Source: Sordaria brevicollis (Eukaryota > Ascomycota > Sordariomycetes > Sordariales > Sordariaceae). From it: 64,000 nt of DNA. Location: the NCBI GenBank assembly GCA_033439795.1, contig JAUTDP010000002.1, positions 4,774,001 through 4,838,000 of the forward strand, written 5' to 3'. This document shows positions 24,705 to 36,619 of this stretch, piece after piece (the first letter of the stretch is position 1; the number at the start of each line of letters is the position of its first letter). Below the pieces are notes generated by a model. The model saw nothing but the letters and a program-made list of their open reading frames with translations, ran no database searches and was not told the origin of the DNA. Made by a program: the position numbers and the translations under genes.

Positions 24705-26815
24705 TAAATAAATAATCGTTAAAATTAACGTTTTTAATTAAGTATACGGTAATATTCTTTCGTAATATAATAACGAAGGTATTTTACGCTTAATTATTTA
24801 TTTTAATTAATAATATATAATAGCCGAAAATAATTATAATATTTATAATAAGGAGTTATTCGCTATTATTAAAATATTAGAAAAGTAGAAGTTAGAATTC
24901 GAAGGCGCGTAATAGCTTTTTAAGGTATTAACGGATTATAAAATTTTGAAAACGTTTACTATTAATAAATAATTCTTCCCTCGGTATATATAGTAGTCCT
25001 AATTTTTATTATAATCCAATTTTACGATTAAATATTAACCGGGTTCCTTCCAAATCCAATTTAACACTTTTAATTATAAATTAAAGGATATACCCTACGA
25101 AGGAGACGAATACCTACTCGCTTATAATAAAGTACTTTTGGATTAAAATATATTCGTTAATAGGGTTTGGGTTTTAAACGATATAAAGGCGGAGGCGGAT
25201 TTCGAAATTAATATAAATACGTATTATTTTTGCAATTTAGAGGTTTTTGACGAAAAATCCGTAAATAATTTTATTGTTAAGTCTTATAAAAAATTTATCT
25301 TTCTTATAGATTTTTTAGCCTATTTTTAGGACCCCGAACGCTACGCTTAGTTTAAAGAGGTACGGAAATAAATGATAAAGATTACGTTTATAGAATATAA
25401 AGCGGTATAAAGGCGAACCTATTATTATAGCGCCGTTATTATAGATTTAAAAAATATAAAATTATAATTCTAATTAATCCGCCGTATTTACGACGCCTCC
25501 TTTACTAATTATTTAAATCGTAAAAAAACCTTCTATTTATTATCTCTTTCGTATTTTTAATTAAAGATATATTAAGTTATTCGTATTTATTATAAGGTTT
25601 ATTTTTAGTACGCTAAAATTAAATTATTACGCTATTCCCCTTATAATTTATTAGAATTATTAAGCATTCCCTTCGCCGTTTAGAAAGAAATTTCGGTTAA
25701 TTACGTTACCCCCTTCACGCCTTATTTACGCTACGGCCAGGAATTTAAATATATTACTGTAATAATTAACCAATTTACGAAAATACGTTATTATATCCCC
25801 TACGAAACTTTTACCGCCGAAGAATTAACCGACCGTTTTATCGAACGAATATATAATTTATATAACTTCCCCAATTTTATCGTTTCCGACCGCGGTATTT
25901 AATTTATTTCGATATTTTAATGTGTTTTATCTTTACAATTAGAAATTATATTAAAGCTATCCTCCGTTTTCTATTTAATAATAAACGGTTAGACCGAGCG
26001 TATTAATATAGAAATAGAATAGTACTTAAGGATATATATTTCTTAGGTATAGGATAATTAGGTCGATTAGTTATTATTTGCGGAATTTATCAATAATAAT
26101 TAAATTTCTAAAATAATTAGCGTTTTTCCCTTTTTTATTAATTATAATTTTAACCCCCATATGGGCGTCGAATTAGTAATATTTTATCTTCCCGAAATTT
26201 CGGTAATATAGTAGAAGGAGTATTTTAAAACCTATAAAGTCGTTAACCGTTTTAAAGAAATATTCGATTATATTATAGCGAACGTTCGAAAAATTTAATA
26301 ACGTTATAAAGATAATATTAATACCCGACGATTAAACGCCCCAATATATAAATTAAGAAATTAAATTTTATTCGATATTATTAATTTCGATTTTAGCCGC
26401 CCCTATATTAAATTAGTACCGCTTTTCGAAGGACTTTTTATAATTATTAATATTAATATTTATATTATTACGTTCGAACTCTTTAGTAATATAAAATATA
26501 GCCCTACCTTTTATATTAATAAAATTAAATATTAATTAAATAATAGGTTATTAAAATAATTATAATTAAATAAGGACGTACGAATAAACTACGGTCGGAT
26601 TTTAAAGCGTACTAACGATAGTAAAGAATAAATTAAATAGGAATTTATTAAAATCGACGGCTATAGGAAGGAGGGCCGTTTCTAAAAGTACTACGTTATT
26701 TAAACACCCCTTTACGCCCCCGATTAATAATTAAGGAATAATATTTTAATATATCTAGAATATATATAACGTTTTTATAAGGAGAATTTAGGTGCCCTAG
26801 TATTATTATAATAAT
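24705..26815 (+). pseudogene. Element A pol, second part: RNase H, integrase, chromodomain-like end
   Basis: Continuing the interrupted RT frame: IVK.(T)DASD-like start of RNase H (24,715-24,740), SQYDDEGVL (about 24,757-24,785) and NYNIYNKELFAIIK (24,830-24,870). Integrase core: first Asp codon changed to AAC in VIINQFTK (25,768-25,770), second Asp kept in VSDRG (GAC at 25,888-25,890), catalytic Glu kept in NG.TERIN (GAG at 25,996-25,998). NPHMGVEL follows near 26,155-26,180. A chromodomain-like segment with GRILKR...IDGYRKEGRF lies near 26,590-26,690. TAG/TAA replace Gln/Trp throughout. The order RNase H-integrase-chromodomain identifies the chromovirus branch of Ty3/gypsy. Confidence 0.8.
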
Positions 26816-27100
26816 TCGAGGAGGAGAGGAAATGGAGGATGTTACGGCGCTGGCGGATAGGGTCCCTATCTGGCGGACCGGTTGTCGCTCAGGCGGTCAC
26901 TTGACAAAGGTTGACCGTACTAGCGTACGTAACTGCGTGCCGCTTTCGTGGGTCGCCCGCGCCCAAGTATAAAACCCTGGTGCGGGGCGCACCCTTTGCT
27001 CGTTTCTTCTTTTTTTCTTCATTTTGTAATTTTATAATAGATTTGGATTTAACGTATTAAATTTGTCTTTCGTGATTACGTTGCTCGTAATAATTATAAG
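26816..27100 (+). repeat. Polypurine tract and LTR at the 3' end of element A
   Basis: A purine tract (GAGGAGGAGAGGAAATGGAG, from about 26,819) is followed at 26,840 by TGTTACGGCGC, a typical gypsy LTR start. TATAAAA at 26,968-26,974 is followed by a GC hairpin (GGTGCG GGG CGCACC, 26,979-26,993) and a T/C-rich tract. The segment is GC-rich and little affected by RIP, unlike the 5' LTR-like segment at 7,893, to which it is not clearly similar. Since the gag frame of element B starts about 120 bp further on, this could alternatively be the 5' LTR of B; the right end was not determined. Confidence 0.6.
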
Positions 27101-27214
27101 ATTATTTTTAATATATTAGGGAGGTATTTAAATATCCTAAATTTATTTATTAATTGAAGTAATTATAGTATGTACCTTCGTAATTAATTACAATAGTGTA
27201 TACCTTTAATAAAA

Positions 27215-29560
27215 AAATTGCCGCGGCTAAAATTATTAAATTATTTATTACCGAGAGCGTTTAAATAAATGAAATTTAAAAGAAGAATATATTTAATAAA
27301 TTCGCGGTCGAATAAATTATATTTAATATTATAAACGTACTTATTATTCCTAATATAATTATTTAATAAAACGATATTTTTAAGCGTTATTCGTTTAACG
27401 ATATTACGATTAATATTTTTAAAGAGAAATAGGATATTTAATTATATAATATCGATAAATCTAATTTAAAGGATTATAATATTTTGGAGGATATGGACGA
27501 AATTATTATATTTTTCAATTAGGAAATTATTAATAAATTTGCTAACGTTCGTTATACATTTAATATAGAGGATTTATTCGGTTTTTTATATATAAAGATT
27601 AATACGATTATAAAATATTAGATTTAATATAATAAGGGTTATTTAGTTTTTGCTTTTAAGGTTTTAATAGTTATAGGTTAAAATTATTAAGAATAGAATA
27701 ATAATGATATTTTATTAATGAATTTCGATATTTTTAAATTTATTATTAAGGATTCCGAGGGTGTGCGTACTATTTTCGAGGAAATTAAATTGCGGGTTAT
27801 TTTAATTAAAGTTATTTTTTCCTAATAATAGGGATATTAAATTATTATTATTAATTTGAATATTAATTTGGAATAAATATACGAATACACTACTAATTTA
27901 TTAAAATATTAGAAGGGCGTTAAAATAAATAACGAGCGTTTTTATAAGGATTTGCGTAAGGAATAAAATAAGAATATATTTTTAACGCGTTAATTATTAA
28001 AGGCCCGTAGAAATAAGGATTTTAATTTCGAATTAAACGATTATAAAACTTTACGTTATAAAAACGTTATATTACGCGAAAAGAATTAGAAATTTTAAAT
28101 TTAATTTATTACGTTGCGTTAAATTATTAATTATTTTAATAAAGGAATTTAGAATAATATTCCGTTTAATAACGGTTAGAATAATAATTTATCCGACGAT
28201 AGAGAGGTTTAAAATAATACCCCGTTTAACGACGGTTATATTAATAAATAAAGTACCCTTTATAAATAAAAAGATAATTCCTCGATTAAGGGTTACCCGT
28301 TTTGCCCCTACTTTTTTATTAAATGGAATAAGACCCGTTACAATTTAATTAAAAAAGAAAAAGAGTTCGTTAAAGTTAAAAATAATTTAATAGCTATAAA
28401 GGTTTAAATTAAAGAATTGGGAGGAGTAATAATTATCCGGGACGGTAATATTATTAATTTATATATTGTAATTATTATTTTAATTAAAGAAAATATTAAT
28501 TTTTATAAGGAAAATATTAATTTCCGTAAAAAGAAGGTTATTCTTTTAACCCTTAAGAATTTTGAGCGTTACGATTACGCTAATTATAATAAGGATAGCG
28601 ATAATAAAGGGCTTTATAAAGAAATATTTACTATTAATTTTTCTATTATTAATTAGGGACGTTTATTAATTAAAGAAAAAGATCCGCCTTATTTTTATAA
28701 TAAAAAAAATAAAGATATTATTACTTTTAACGTTTAGTACCGTTATATTTTTAATAAATTTAAATTAAATACCGATTATTTTTTCGATAATAAAATTAAG
28801 AAAATGTATATTAAAAATTGTATTATTAATAAAATTACTTAGGATTTTAAATTCTATTTCGCCGACGGTTTTTATAATATTAAAATTTTTAATAAATTAT
28901 TCGCTTATTTATATATTAAATATTACGATTATAATTAAAAGGAAAAGGTTATTTACGAATTTAATAATTTAAAGTTCGAAATAAGTAGGGATTTTTAAAA
29001 GTTTTATAATAAATTCGTACGTTTAGTAAAAAAATGCAATCGCCTTTTTAATTTATAGAAATAGGAATTTAATTGGAAATTTTCGGGTATTATTTAGAAT
29101 ATTTTCCTTTGGGGATATAGATAAGAGGATATTACTTTTAATTAATACGCTTTAATAATTAAAAAGGCGGTCGAAATTAATTAATATATTTTCTATAATA
29201 ATAAGGTTAAGAAAAATAATAAAGATAAGGATAAGAATACCTCCTCCTTTATAAATTTATTTAATAAAGTTAAGGGTTTTAACGATTTTAATAAGAATTT
29301 TAATAATATTATTAGTAGTAGTATTAGTATTAATAATAGTAATTGAGGTGGTTTTTATTGTACTTTCGATATAATTCGTAAGGAAGTTTGTAAACTATTT
29401 GAAGAAAATAAATATTTTATATATAAGGAAATTGGATATTATTTTTATAATTATTTTAATTACTATAGTAGAAATTTTAATTATATTAACGCATTCGTTA
29501 ATTATTATAGTTATAAAAATAAAGAGGACGATAAGCCGGCCGATAATAAGGCGGAAAATT
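27215..29560 (+). pseudogene. Element B gag with CCHC zinc knuckle
   Basis: A single frame of about 780 codons broken by TAA/TAG. Recognisable segments include LEDMDEIIIFFN near 27,485, FYKDLRKE near 27,930-27,960, a PFNNG..N repeat (28,160-28,245), and GYPFCPYFFIKWNKTR (28,290-28,340). A CX2CX4HX4C knuckle lies at 29,413-29,454; all three Cys codons and the His codon now read TAT (Tyr), a complete RIP conversion. The end is acidic/polar (KEDDKPADNKAEN near 29,520-29,562). It is long for a gypsy gag (often 300-500 residues), so an upstream extension or fused domain is possible. Confidence 0.7.
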
Positions 29561-29576
29561 AATTATTTTAGGAATA

Positions 29577-29828
29577 TTGGATTCCCTCCTAGGGATTAAG
29601 TTAATGAGTATTTATTTTAGGAAGAATTTAAAAAAAGTATTATTAAAGAGTATAAAAGTAAATAAAGGATTTTTAAAGGATTATTTAGGTAGACCTACGT
29701 TGGTTACGTTTTGTATTATAATAGGTAATAATAGAAAAATTTTATTTATAAACGATATATTTATTAATTCGGGAGTAAATAGTAATATTTTTATGAATAA
29801 AAATTTTATTAGTAATATAATTAAATAA
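29577..29828 (+). pseudogene. Element B aspartic protease
   Basis: An 83-codon stop-free stretch holding ILFINDIFINSGVNSN, which matches the gypsy retropepsin pattern (…DSGAS.N.F). The catalytic Asp codon is AAT (29,766-29,768) and the usual Gly-Ala is Gly-Val. It ends with FMNKNF and runs into a stop at 29,826. It overlaps the end of gag in another frame, as in gag-pol elements using frameshifting, but a RIP-era indel could also explain this. Confidence 0.7.
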
Positions 29829-30249
29829 GGAATAGAAAGATTATAGGGTTTTTATCCTTATATTATAGGAGGGTATATTAAGTAATATAGTAAGACGATT
29901 AATTAGTATTTGAAGGGAATTATTAAAGTATAAAATTAATAATTCGATAAAGAGGTAATAATTATCGTTAATTCGAGGTACGACGTTATTTTAGATAAAT
30001 ATTAATTGAAAAAATATAAGGTTTTGGTCAATATTATTAATATTAAATTTATTTTTAATAAAGTAATTACAATATTATTAATTTTTAATAAATATATTTA
30101 AAAATTCGAAATATTCGTTAAGAATATAATACTATTACCTTTAATAAAATTTAGCCGACCGATCGAATTATTTAAGGAATTAAAGGAGTAATTAATTTAA
30201 TATAAAAAAAATAAAAATTTAATGAAAATAGAACGATAATTATTAAATT

Positions 30250-31990
30250 AATACGTTTTAAAGTAAGAAGAGGAAGATACAATATTTATACGACGAGAAT
30301 ATATTAAAATATTAGAAATTAAACGAAAAAATAACCCCTTTTAAGGCGAAGATACGTAGGGCCGATACCGATTAAAAAGAAATAGTGTAGGATAGTATAA
30401 ATATTATAATAATTTTATAATAGTTAGTATTAACGTTTTTTTTATATTCGTTCAATGGGAATATATAAGGGTAATTAATTTTTATAAATTCGACCGATTT
30501 ATTAACGATTATAAAAAATAGGCTTTCGTTAAAGATAAAGTAGAGTTATACAAATAAATTAAGAAAGAAATTTTTAGATACGCTTATAAATATTTAAATA
30601 TATTTAGTAAGAAAGAGTCCAATATTTTATTAAATTATTATATTAATAATTATAAAATCGATTTAATAAATGGAGTAAAGCCCGAAGATTTTGGGTATAA
30701 TTTATTATATAAAATATCGGTCAATAAATTAGAGGTTTATTAGAAATATATAAATAAAGCGTTAGTTAAAAGCTTTATTGAAAGTGATTTTATACTTTAG
30801 GCTACGCTTATCCTTTTTATATTTAAAATCAATAGTAAATTGAAATTTTATATAAATTATTGGAAATTTAACGTTATTATAAAAAAAATAGGTACCTTCT
30901 TCCTTTAATTAATAAAACTATTATTAAGATTAATTAAATAAAAATTTTTTCGAAGATTAATATTAAATAAACCTTTTACCGAATTTATATATATTTTAAC
31001 GACGAAGAATTTATAATATTCCTACTAAAATACAGTACGTATAAATATAAAGTCCTACCCTTCGGATTAATTAACGGATTATTAATATTCTAATAATATA
31101 TTAATAAAATATTAATAAAATATTTTAATAATTTTTATAACGCATATATTAATAATATCTTTATTTTTTTAAATAATTTAAAAGAATAAAAAATTTACGT
31201 TAAGAAGGTATTGGTTAAATTGGAGGTAGCGGAATTATAAACGGATTTAAATAAATACGAATTCTACGTCGAGAAAATTAAGTTTTTAGGTTTTATTATC
31301 GGGATTAATAGCGTATCCGTTAATCTTTAAAAGATTATAGTCGTAAAAGATTAATAGGTTTTAGTAAGTATATAAGGAGTATAATTTTTTTTGGGGTTTT
31401 ATAATTTCTATTAGCGTTTCGTTAAAGATTATAGCCGGATTATTAAATTATTAATAGTAATAATAAAAAAAGGAGAGGTTTTTAATTAGAATAAAGATTA
31501 TTAAATTACTTTCGAGGAATTTAAAGGACGATTATTATTAATATTTATTTTAATATATTTTAAATATAAACGGCCAATACGGGTAGAAATAAATGCTTTA
31601 GATAAAATAATAGCAGGAGTATTATTTTAATTAATTAATAACGAATAGCGTCCGGTTACTTTTTACTCCGAAATTATATATAGAATAGAATATAATTATT
31701 TAATTTACAATAAGAAATTAATAACTATTATTAAAATTTTATAATATTAGTAGGTAGAATTTATTAATTTATACGAATTTTTTTTAATCTTTACGGATAA
31801 TAAAGCATTTAAATAGTTTAATATTAAGAGATTTTTAAATTTACAGTAAGTAGGTTAAACGGAGTTTTTATTTTAATATTATTTTATTATATTATACCGA
31901 TTAGGAAGGGAGAATAAAATTATTAATATTTTATTAAAGAAGGTAAAAAATTTAAAGAATTAAAAAGTTAAATAGGAAATTTAATATACT
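30250..31990 (+). pseudogene. Element B reverse transcriptase and RNase H
   Basis: RT blocks in order: YLLPLINKTIIKIN (about 30,893-30,935), KYKVLPFGLINGLLIF (31,045-31,095), YxDD box as Tyr-Ile-Asn-Asn (31,145-31,156, both Asp codons AAT), EFYVEKIKFLGFIIG (31,260-31,305) and FLGFYNFY.RFVKDYS (31,390-31,435). RNase H follows: IRVEINALDKIIAGVL (31,578-31,630), RPVTFYSEI (31,650-31,680) and FLIFTDNKAFK (31,770-31,815). This is the normal Ty3/gypsy order. Stops are TAA/TAG at former Gln/Trp positions. Confidence 0.85.
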
Positions 31991-33810
31991 TTTTAACTTT
32001 TTAAAAGTTTAAAAAACGGTTATATAATATAATTTAATAATATAATTAATAATATTAATATTATTTCTACATTTATTTCGTTTTTAAAAGCCCTTATAGA
32101 AATTAATTTAAAAATCGTAAAGGGTAATTACAAAAAATATTTAGAGGGATACTTTTTAATAGATTATTTTATATTCGAAAATAAAATTTATTTAAATTTG
32201 GAAATTTACCGAAATATAATTAGAAGGGGGGAAAACGAATATCGATTTATTATTAATAAAATTCTTATCCGTTTCGATAAATTTATTATACCGTTTAGTA
32301 TTTTAAGAGCCTAAATTATTTATAAACTATACGCGAAAATTATTATTATTTATCCGGGCCGGAATAAAATAAAACGCTTAATTTTTATATAATATTAATA
32401 GTTAGGGATAACCGGTAACGTCGATTATTTTACTACTAATTGCGTAATGTATTATACTTCGAAGGTTCTCCGTAATAAAATATTCGGTAAATTAGAACTT
32501 ATTTTAGTAATTTAACGTATTTAGTAGAATTTAATTATAGATTTTAAATCGATATTTAAAGATAAATAGGGATTTAATAACGTATTTGTAATAGTAGACC
32601 GATTAAGTAAAATATTATAAATTATTTTTTATTTTATTATAGTAATTATTAAGAATATAATCCGTATATATTACGAAGGTTTATATTATATTTACGATTT
32701 ATTAAATAAAGTTATTTTAAATAAAGGTTTTTAATTTATTTTAAATTTTATAAATAAATTAATAAAGATTATTAATATTTAGTAGAAATTAATTTCTTCG
32801 GATTATAATTAGACCGTTAAATAGGTGGAGATTATAAACGAATATTTCGATTAACGTTTTCGTTTTTTTATTAATTATTTTTAGGATAATTAATTAGAAG
32901 CGATTTTAATAATAAACGCCGTTTAAATGGGGATATTATACGATAATTTAAAAGGAATATAATTATACGAGGTATTAAAAGGGTTCCTTATATTTAATAC
33001 TTTAGATTAGAAAGTACGTATAAATTTTAATAGCGTTTAATTAACAATTAAGGAGAAATTTAGCTATAAGGATATATAGGGAATAGTAAAATAAATTCGA
33101 AATTTCGTAGAAAAGGTTAAGGAATATATTATTAAAGTTTAAGAACGAATAATTAAATAAGCGGATAAGTATTAGCGCATTCCGGATTTCGGTCCCGGAA
33201 ATAAAGTATTTATTATTAAACGGAGCGAATTTACCGATTAGTTAAATTATAAATTCGATTTTCCTTTAATTAATTAATATTTTAAAATTAAGGAGAAATA
33301 TAATTATTTATTTAAGTTAAAGGTTTTAGAAGGGTGGAGGGGAATGGACGTTATTTATATAGATTAATTAAGGAAGTATTTTAATAATTTATTACCCGGT
33401 TAAAAATTAAAAAAATTAATAAGAGAATATATTAATAATGATATCAAATAGGAAGTAGAGGATATTTTGGCTTTTTAGGTATATTTTAATAAATTTTAAT
33501 ATTAAATAAATTAGAAGGGATATAACCCGGATCCGAAATTTTACGATATTAGGAATTCTAAAAATTTATTTAAATTATTATAAATTTATTATAAAGCGTA
33601 TTTAGAATATTTGGGCCCGCTATTATATTTAGAGGAATAATTATAGAAAGCGGAGGTAAAAGAGTTTAATAAGGATTACCCGGATAATAACGTTCTTTTA
33701 AGAAAGGGTACAAAGAGGTTGAGGAGGATAGTGGGCGCTAGGAAGTAAAGGACCTATTTTATATATATTAATAATTTTAATATTTCGAAGATTCGGGGCG
33801 AATTTTTTTC
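31991..33810 (+). pseudogene. Element B integrase and C-terminal region
   Basis: An integrase zinc-binding/linker zone (about 32,200-32,460) precedes the core: FVIVDRLSK (32,585-32,610), YYEGLYYIYDLL near 32,670-32,705, SDYN.TVK.VEIINEY (32,795-32,850; the Glu of the DDE triad is kept as GAG) and TIKEKFSYKD near 33,045. A segment GNKVFIIKRSEFTD-like follows near 33,195-33,240. The last part (FYDIRNSKNL near 33,540; YPDNNVLLRKGT near 33,680-33,710) ends at a stop near 33,747. There is no clear chromodomain. After it come about 60 bp of non-coding DNA and the polypurine tract. Confidence 0.75.
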
Positions 33811-34090
33811 GAAAGGGGGGGTATCAGATAGTACAAGCTTACGACGTAAAGTCCTTAATGAACTAGATAATTATAGAATACAATAATTAATTCAAAAGAG
33901 AAATCGAATCGAAATTCGACCTCTCGGCTATCTACTTATATATAAAAGTCAATTCGGGTCATCCCTAACCCGACTCTTATAATACCTAAAGAAGAAGGTA
34001 AATTTACAATTAATTTAATATCGAATTATAATTCGTTTCGACCTATTCCCTTCCTTCCTTTATAATTACCCCCTACGTTAATTTACTATT
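33811..34090 (+). repeat. Polypurine tract and LTR-like terminus shared by B and C
   Basis: GAAAGGGGGGG (33,811-33,821) is followed by TATCAGATAGTACAAG (TGTCAG... before RIP), an LTR-type start. A TATATATA box near 33,935 and a CGACCTCTCGG motif follow. The same sequence recurs at 54,717 at the end of the second C copy, where no B sequence precedes it. It therefore serves as the plus-side terminus of C (3' LTR on the minus strand) and also follows the B polypurine tract directly. The inner boundary of the LTR was not determined. Confidence 0.5.
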
Positions 34091-34379
34091 ATCCCGGTAA
34101 TTCGTTTAAATATATACCTTTATTATTTATTTACCTAAATCCCGAATTTTATATTATTTATCCTCTACGGGCCAATTCAATTATCCACTTCCTTAATACC
34201 GTACTTAGTAACCTAAATAACAATTTCGTTAACGTTATTATATATATCGTTTTTATAAACCTCGAATTCCTAATTAACGAACGGGCTATTAACGATATAT
34301 ATAAATATTTTACTATTATAATTATAAACGTCGTAGACGTCTTATTTATTATTATTAATATTTTAAGCCTTAAAGCGGT

Positions 34380-36370
34380 TATCGACTACGATTATTTTAA
34401 AATTAACTTAAATATAAATTAAATCGGCGTAAGAATACTATTTAATTAAATTATATAATCCTTTAAAGGTATAATCCTTCGTTATATTTTAAATAATTTA
34501 ATAATATTTATTAGCCTATTTATAATTATTAAAATATAAATAATCTATTAATATTAATTTAAACGCCTATTTTTACCTTTTAACGCCGTTTTTAAAAGAA
34601 TTAATTTCCTCCTACTAATTTTTATTTTACTCTTCGAAATATTTAATACATTCGGTCAATTTATTAAATACCTTTTAATCATAATTCGGGGTTATATTAA
34701 TAATTAATTTAAAGGGAAATTAAATTCTAATACGACCGCGACCGAAGAGGATACGTTATAGGGTCGAAATAATTCGGCTAATTATAATTATATTAAAAAA
34801 TTTACCTACAATTAAAGTAATATTTATATTAAAAGCCGTCCTATTACGAGTAAAACGGTTATTAAAATCGATTATATTTATATCCGAATTTTAATCCGGT
34901 TTAAAATTCGGCGAAGAATTTACTTCGGAAGACGAATTTATAATTAAGGAAGATTTAAAGCGCTTAAAAATCTTAAAATTTAAATCGGAAACGGATTATT
35001 TCTTTTTAATTATATAATCGGCGGTAAAAATTTTAACGAAACCGGTCGATTTAATTAGGGTATTTTAAGCGGAGATAATAATTCGAATTAAAGGGGTAAT
35101 AAAATCTTTAGGCTCGATATAATTAATAATATTAAAAATATTAAGGATTTTAATTCTTAATATTATTAAAATATTTAAAAGAATAACTTTATTAATTTAA
35201 AGAATTAAATTAAACTTAATTATAATAATAAATTTATTAATAATATTATTAAACGACGAATTATTAAAAATAATATTATATAGGATAACGGATTATTTAA
35301 TTAAAACGATTTATAATTTATTATTTAAAAATAAATTTAATTTCTCGAATACGCCGGTTTAGGGCTATTTAATAAGGGTTAATCCCTCTATAATAAACGT
35401 TAATTCTTTAAATTTGGTATAGCGTATATTAATTTAAATTCCTTTAAATTCGGTTTTTAAATCGATATTGGAAATAATTTCGTCGAATTCGGCCGGGGCT
35501 ATATTCTTTTTTATCTAATTTTTAAATTTATTAACGTTTTCCTTATAAACGTTCTATTTAATTTAGAATTCGGCGTCCTAATAGGTAAAATACTTTTATA
35601 TAATAGTAAAAATTTTATTATTTATATCCTTTTTAATAATAATATTAATATCGAAATTAGCGTCGAATTAATATATTTCGATGTATTTTTTTAAAACGAA
35701 ATCTAAAAGAGGCTTAGCGTATTATTTATAATTTTTCGATATTTTAACGTCTTATTTATATTAAATTAATTTAAGGCTTACTTTATATTAATGTATATAG
35801 AAAGGTATTTTATAAATTTCTATATTAGTCTTTTTATTCCGCTTATTCTATTTATAAAAGGACTTTAACGATTTTATAATTTAATACGCTACGGTTATTA
35901 TAACCTAAGTAGTAATATCCGGCTTATAGGGTAAATCTCCTATAATTTCTATAAAGTAAATTCTATCCTTAATCGCGCTTAGGAACCTAATAATTTCTTT
36001 ATAATATTTTATTTATAAGATTTAAAAATTATTAATCGCGTAAATAATTAAAATTGCTTCGGTTCGCTTTTTATCGTTATTATAAAAATTGTAGAATATT
36101 TTATTTTAATTAAATTATAAGCGTTTAAAGACGTTTAAATTTTAATTCGGTTTATTTAAAATATAATTAATTTGGCCTAGGACGCGCTAATTCTTTTAAT
36201 TTTATATTTCGCGGATCGCTTTTATAATATTAAAAATAAGGAAATTAGAAATAATAGGATTATTATTATATATATAGTCGGTAGAGTAGCGCGAACGCAC
36301 CAATTTATTTTAATTCGGTATAATTAAATTATTTATAATAATAGTTATAATAATTAGTTTCGGATTATAA
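34380..36370 (-). pseudogene. Element C copy 1: extra frame downstream of pol
   Basis: Counterpart of 55,275-57,260, colinear and equally degraded. Minus-strand frame with a C-terminal charged, coiled-coil-like stretch near 34,600-34,720. Its function is unknown. GC-spared CGCGAACGCACC marks its upstream edge at about 36,290-36,300. See the entry for copy 2 for the reading. Confidence 0.4.
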
Positions 36371-36619
36371 ATTTAGTTTAATCATATAATTTAATTAAAG
36401 TATTTAAAAATAGGAAAAGATTTAACCGAAAGTTAATTTATATACGTTAAATATTATAAAGCGGGTTACGTCGCAGTTTATATATAGTAAATAATTAATA
36501 CCTAATTACTTTATTAATTTAAAACGAATTAAATTTAAAGAAAGAAAGCATATCTAATTTCCTTTTTAAATAATATATTATTTAAATACTATAAATTAAT
36601 ATAATTAAATTTAATTCCT

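Larger units (their letters stand above)
7893..27100 (+). mobile_element. Ty3/gypsy chromovirus A, RIP-degraded, interrupted by element G
   Basis: Order on the plus strand is LTR-like start, gag with CCHC knuckle, aspartic protease, RT, (element G), RNase H, integrase, chromodomain-like end, polypurine tract and 3' LTR. Without G the element is about 7.0 kb, normal for fungal chromoviruses. Every domain contains multiple TAA/TAG stops and Cys/His-to-Tyr and Asp-to-Asn changes typical of C-to-T and G-to-A mutation. The two LTR-like ends do not match each other well, so one may come from another element or one end may be rearranged. It is clearly not functional. Confidence 0.8.
27150..33821 (+). 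mobile_element. Ty3/gypsy element B, internal region, RIP-degraded
   Basis: Plus-strand order gag (CCHC knuckle), protease, RT/RNase H, integrase, C-terminal domain, polypurine tract. It is about 6.7 kb without LTRs. Its RT and integrase blocks differ in wording from those of A, C and E, so it is a separate lineage. Gag and protease are in different frames, suggesting a frameshift or a small indel between gag and pol. Multiple stops and Asp-to-Asn changes make it inactive. Confidence 0.8.
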
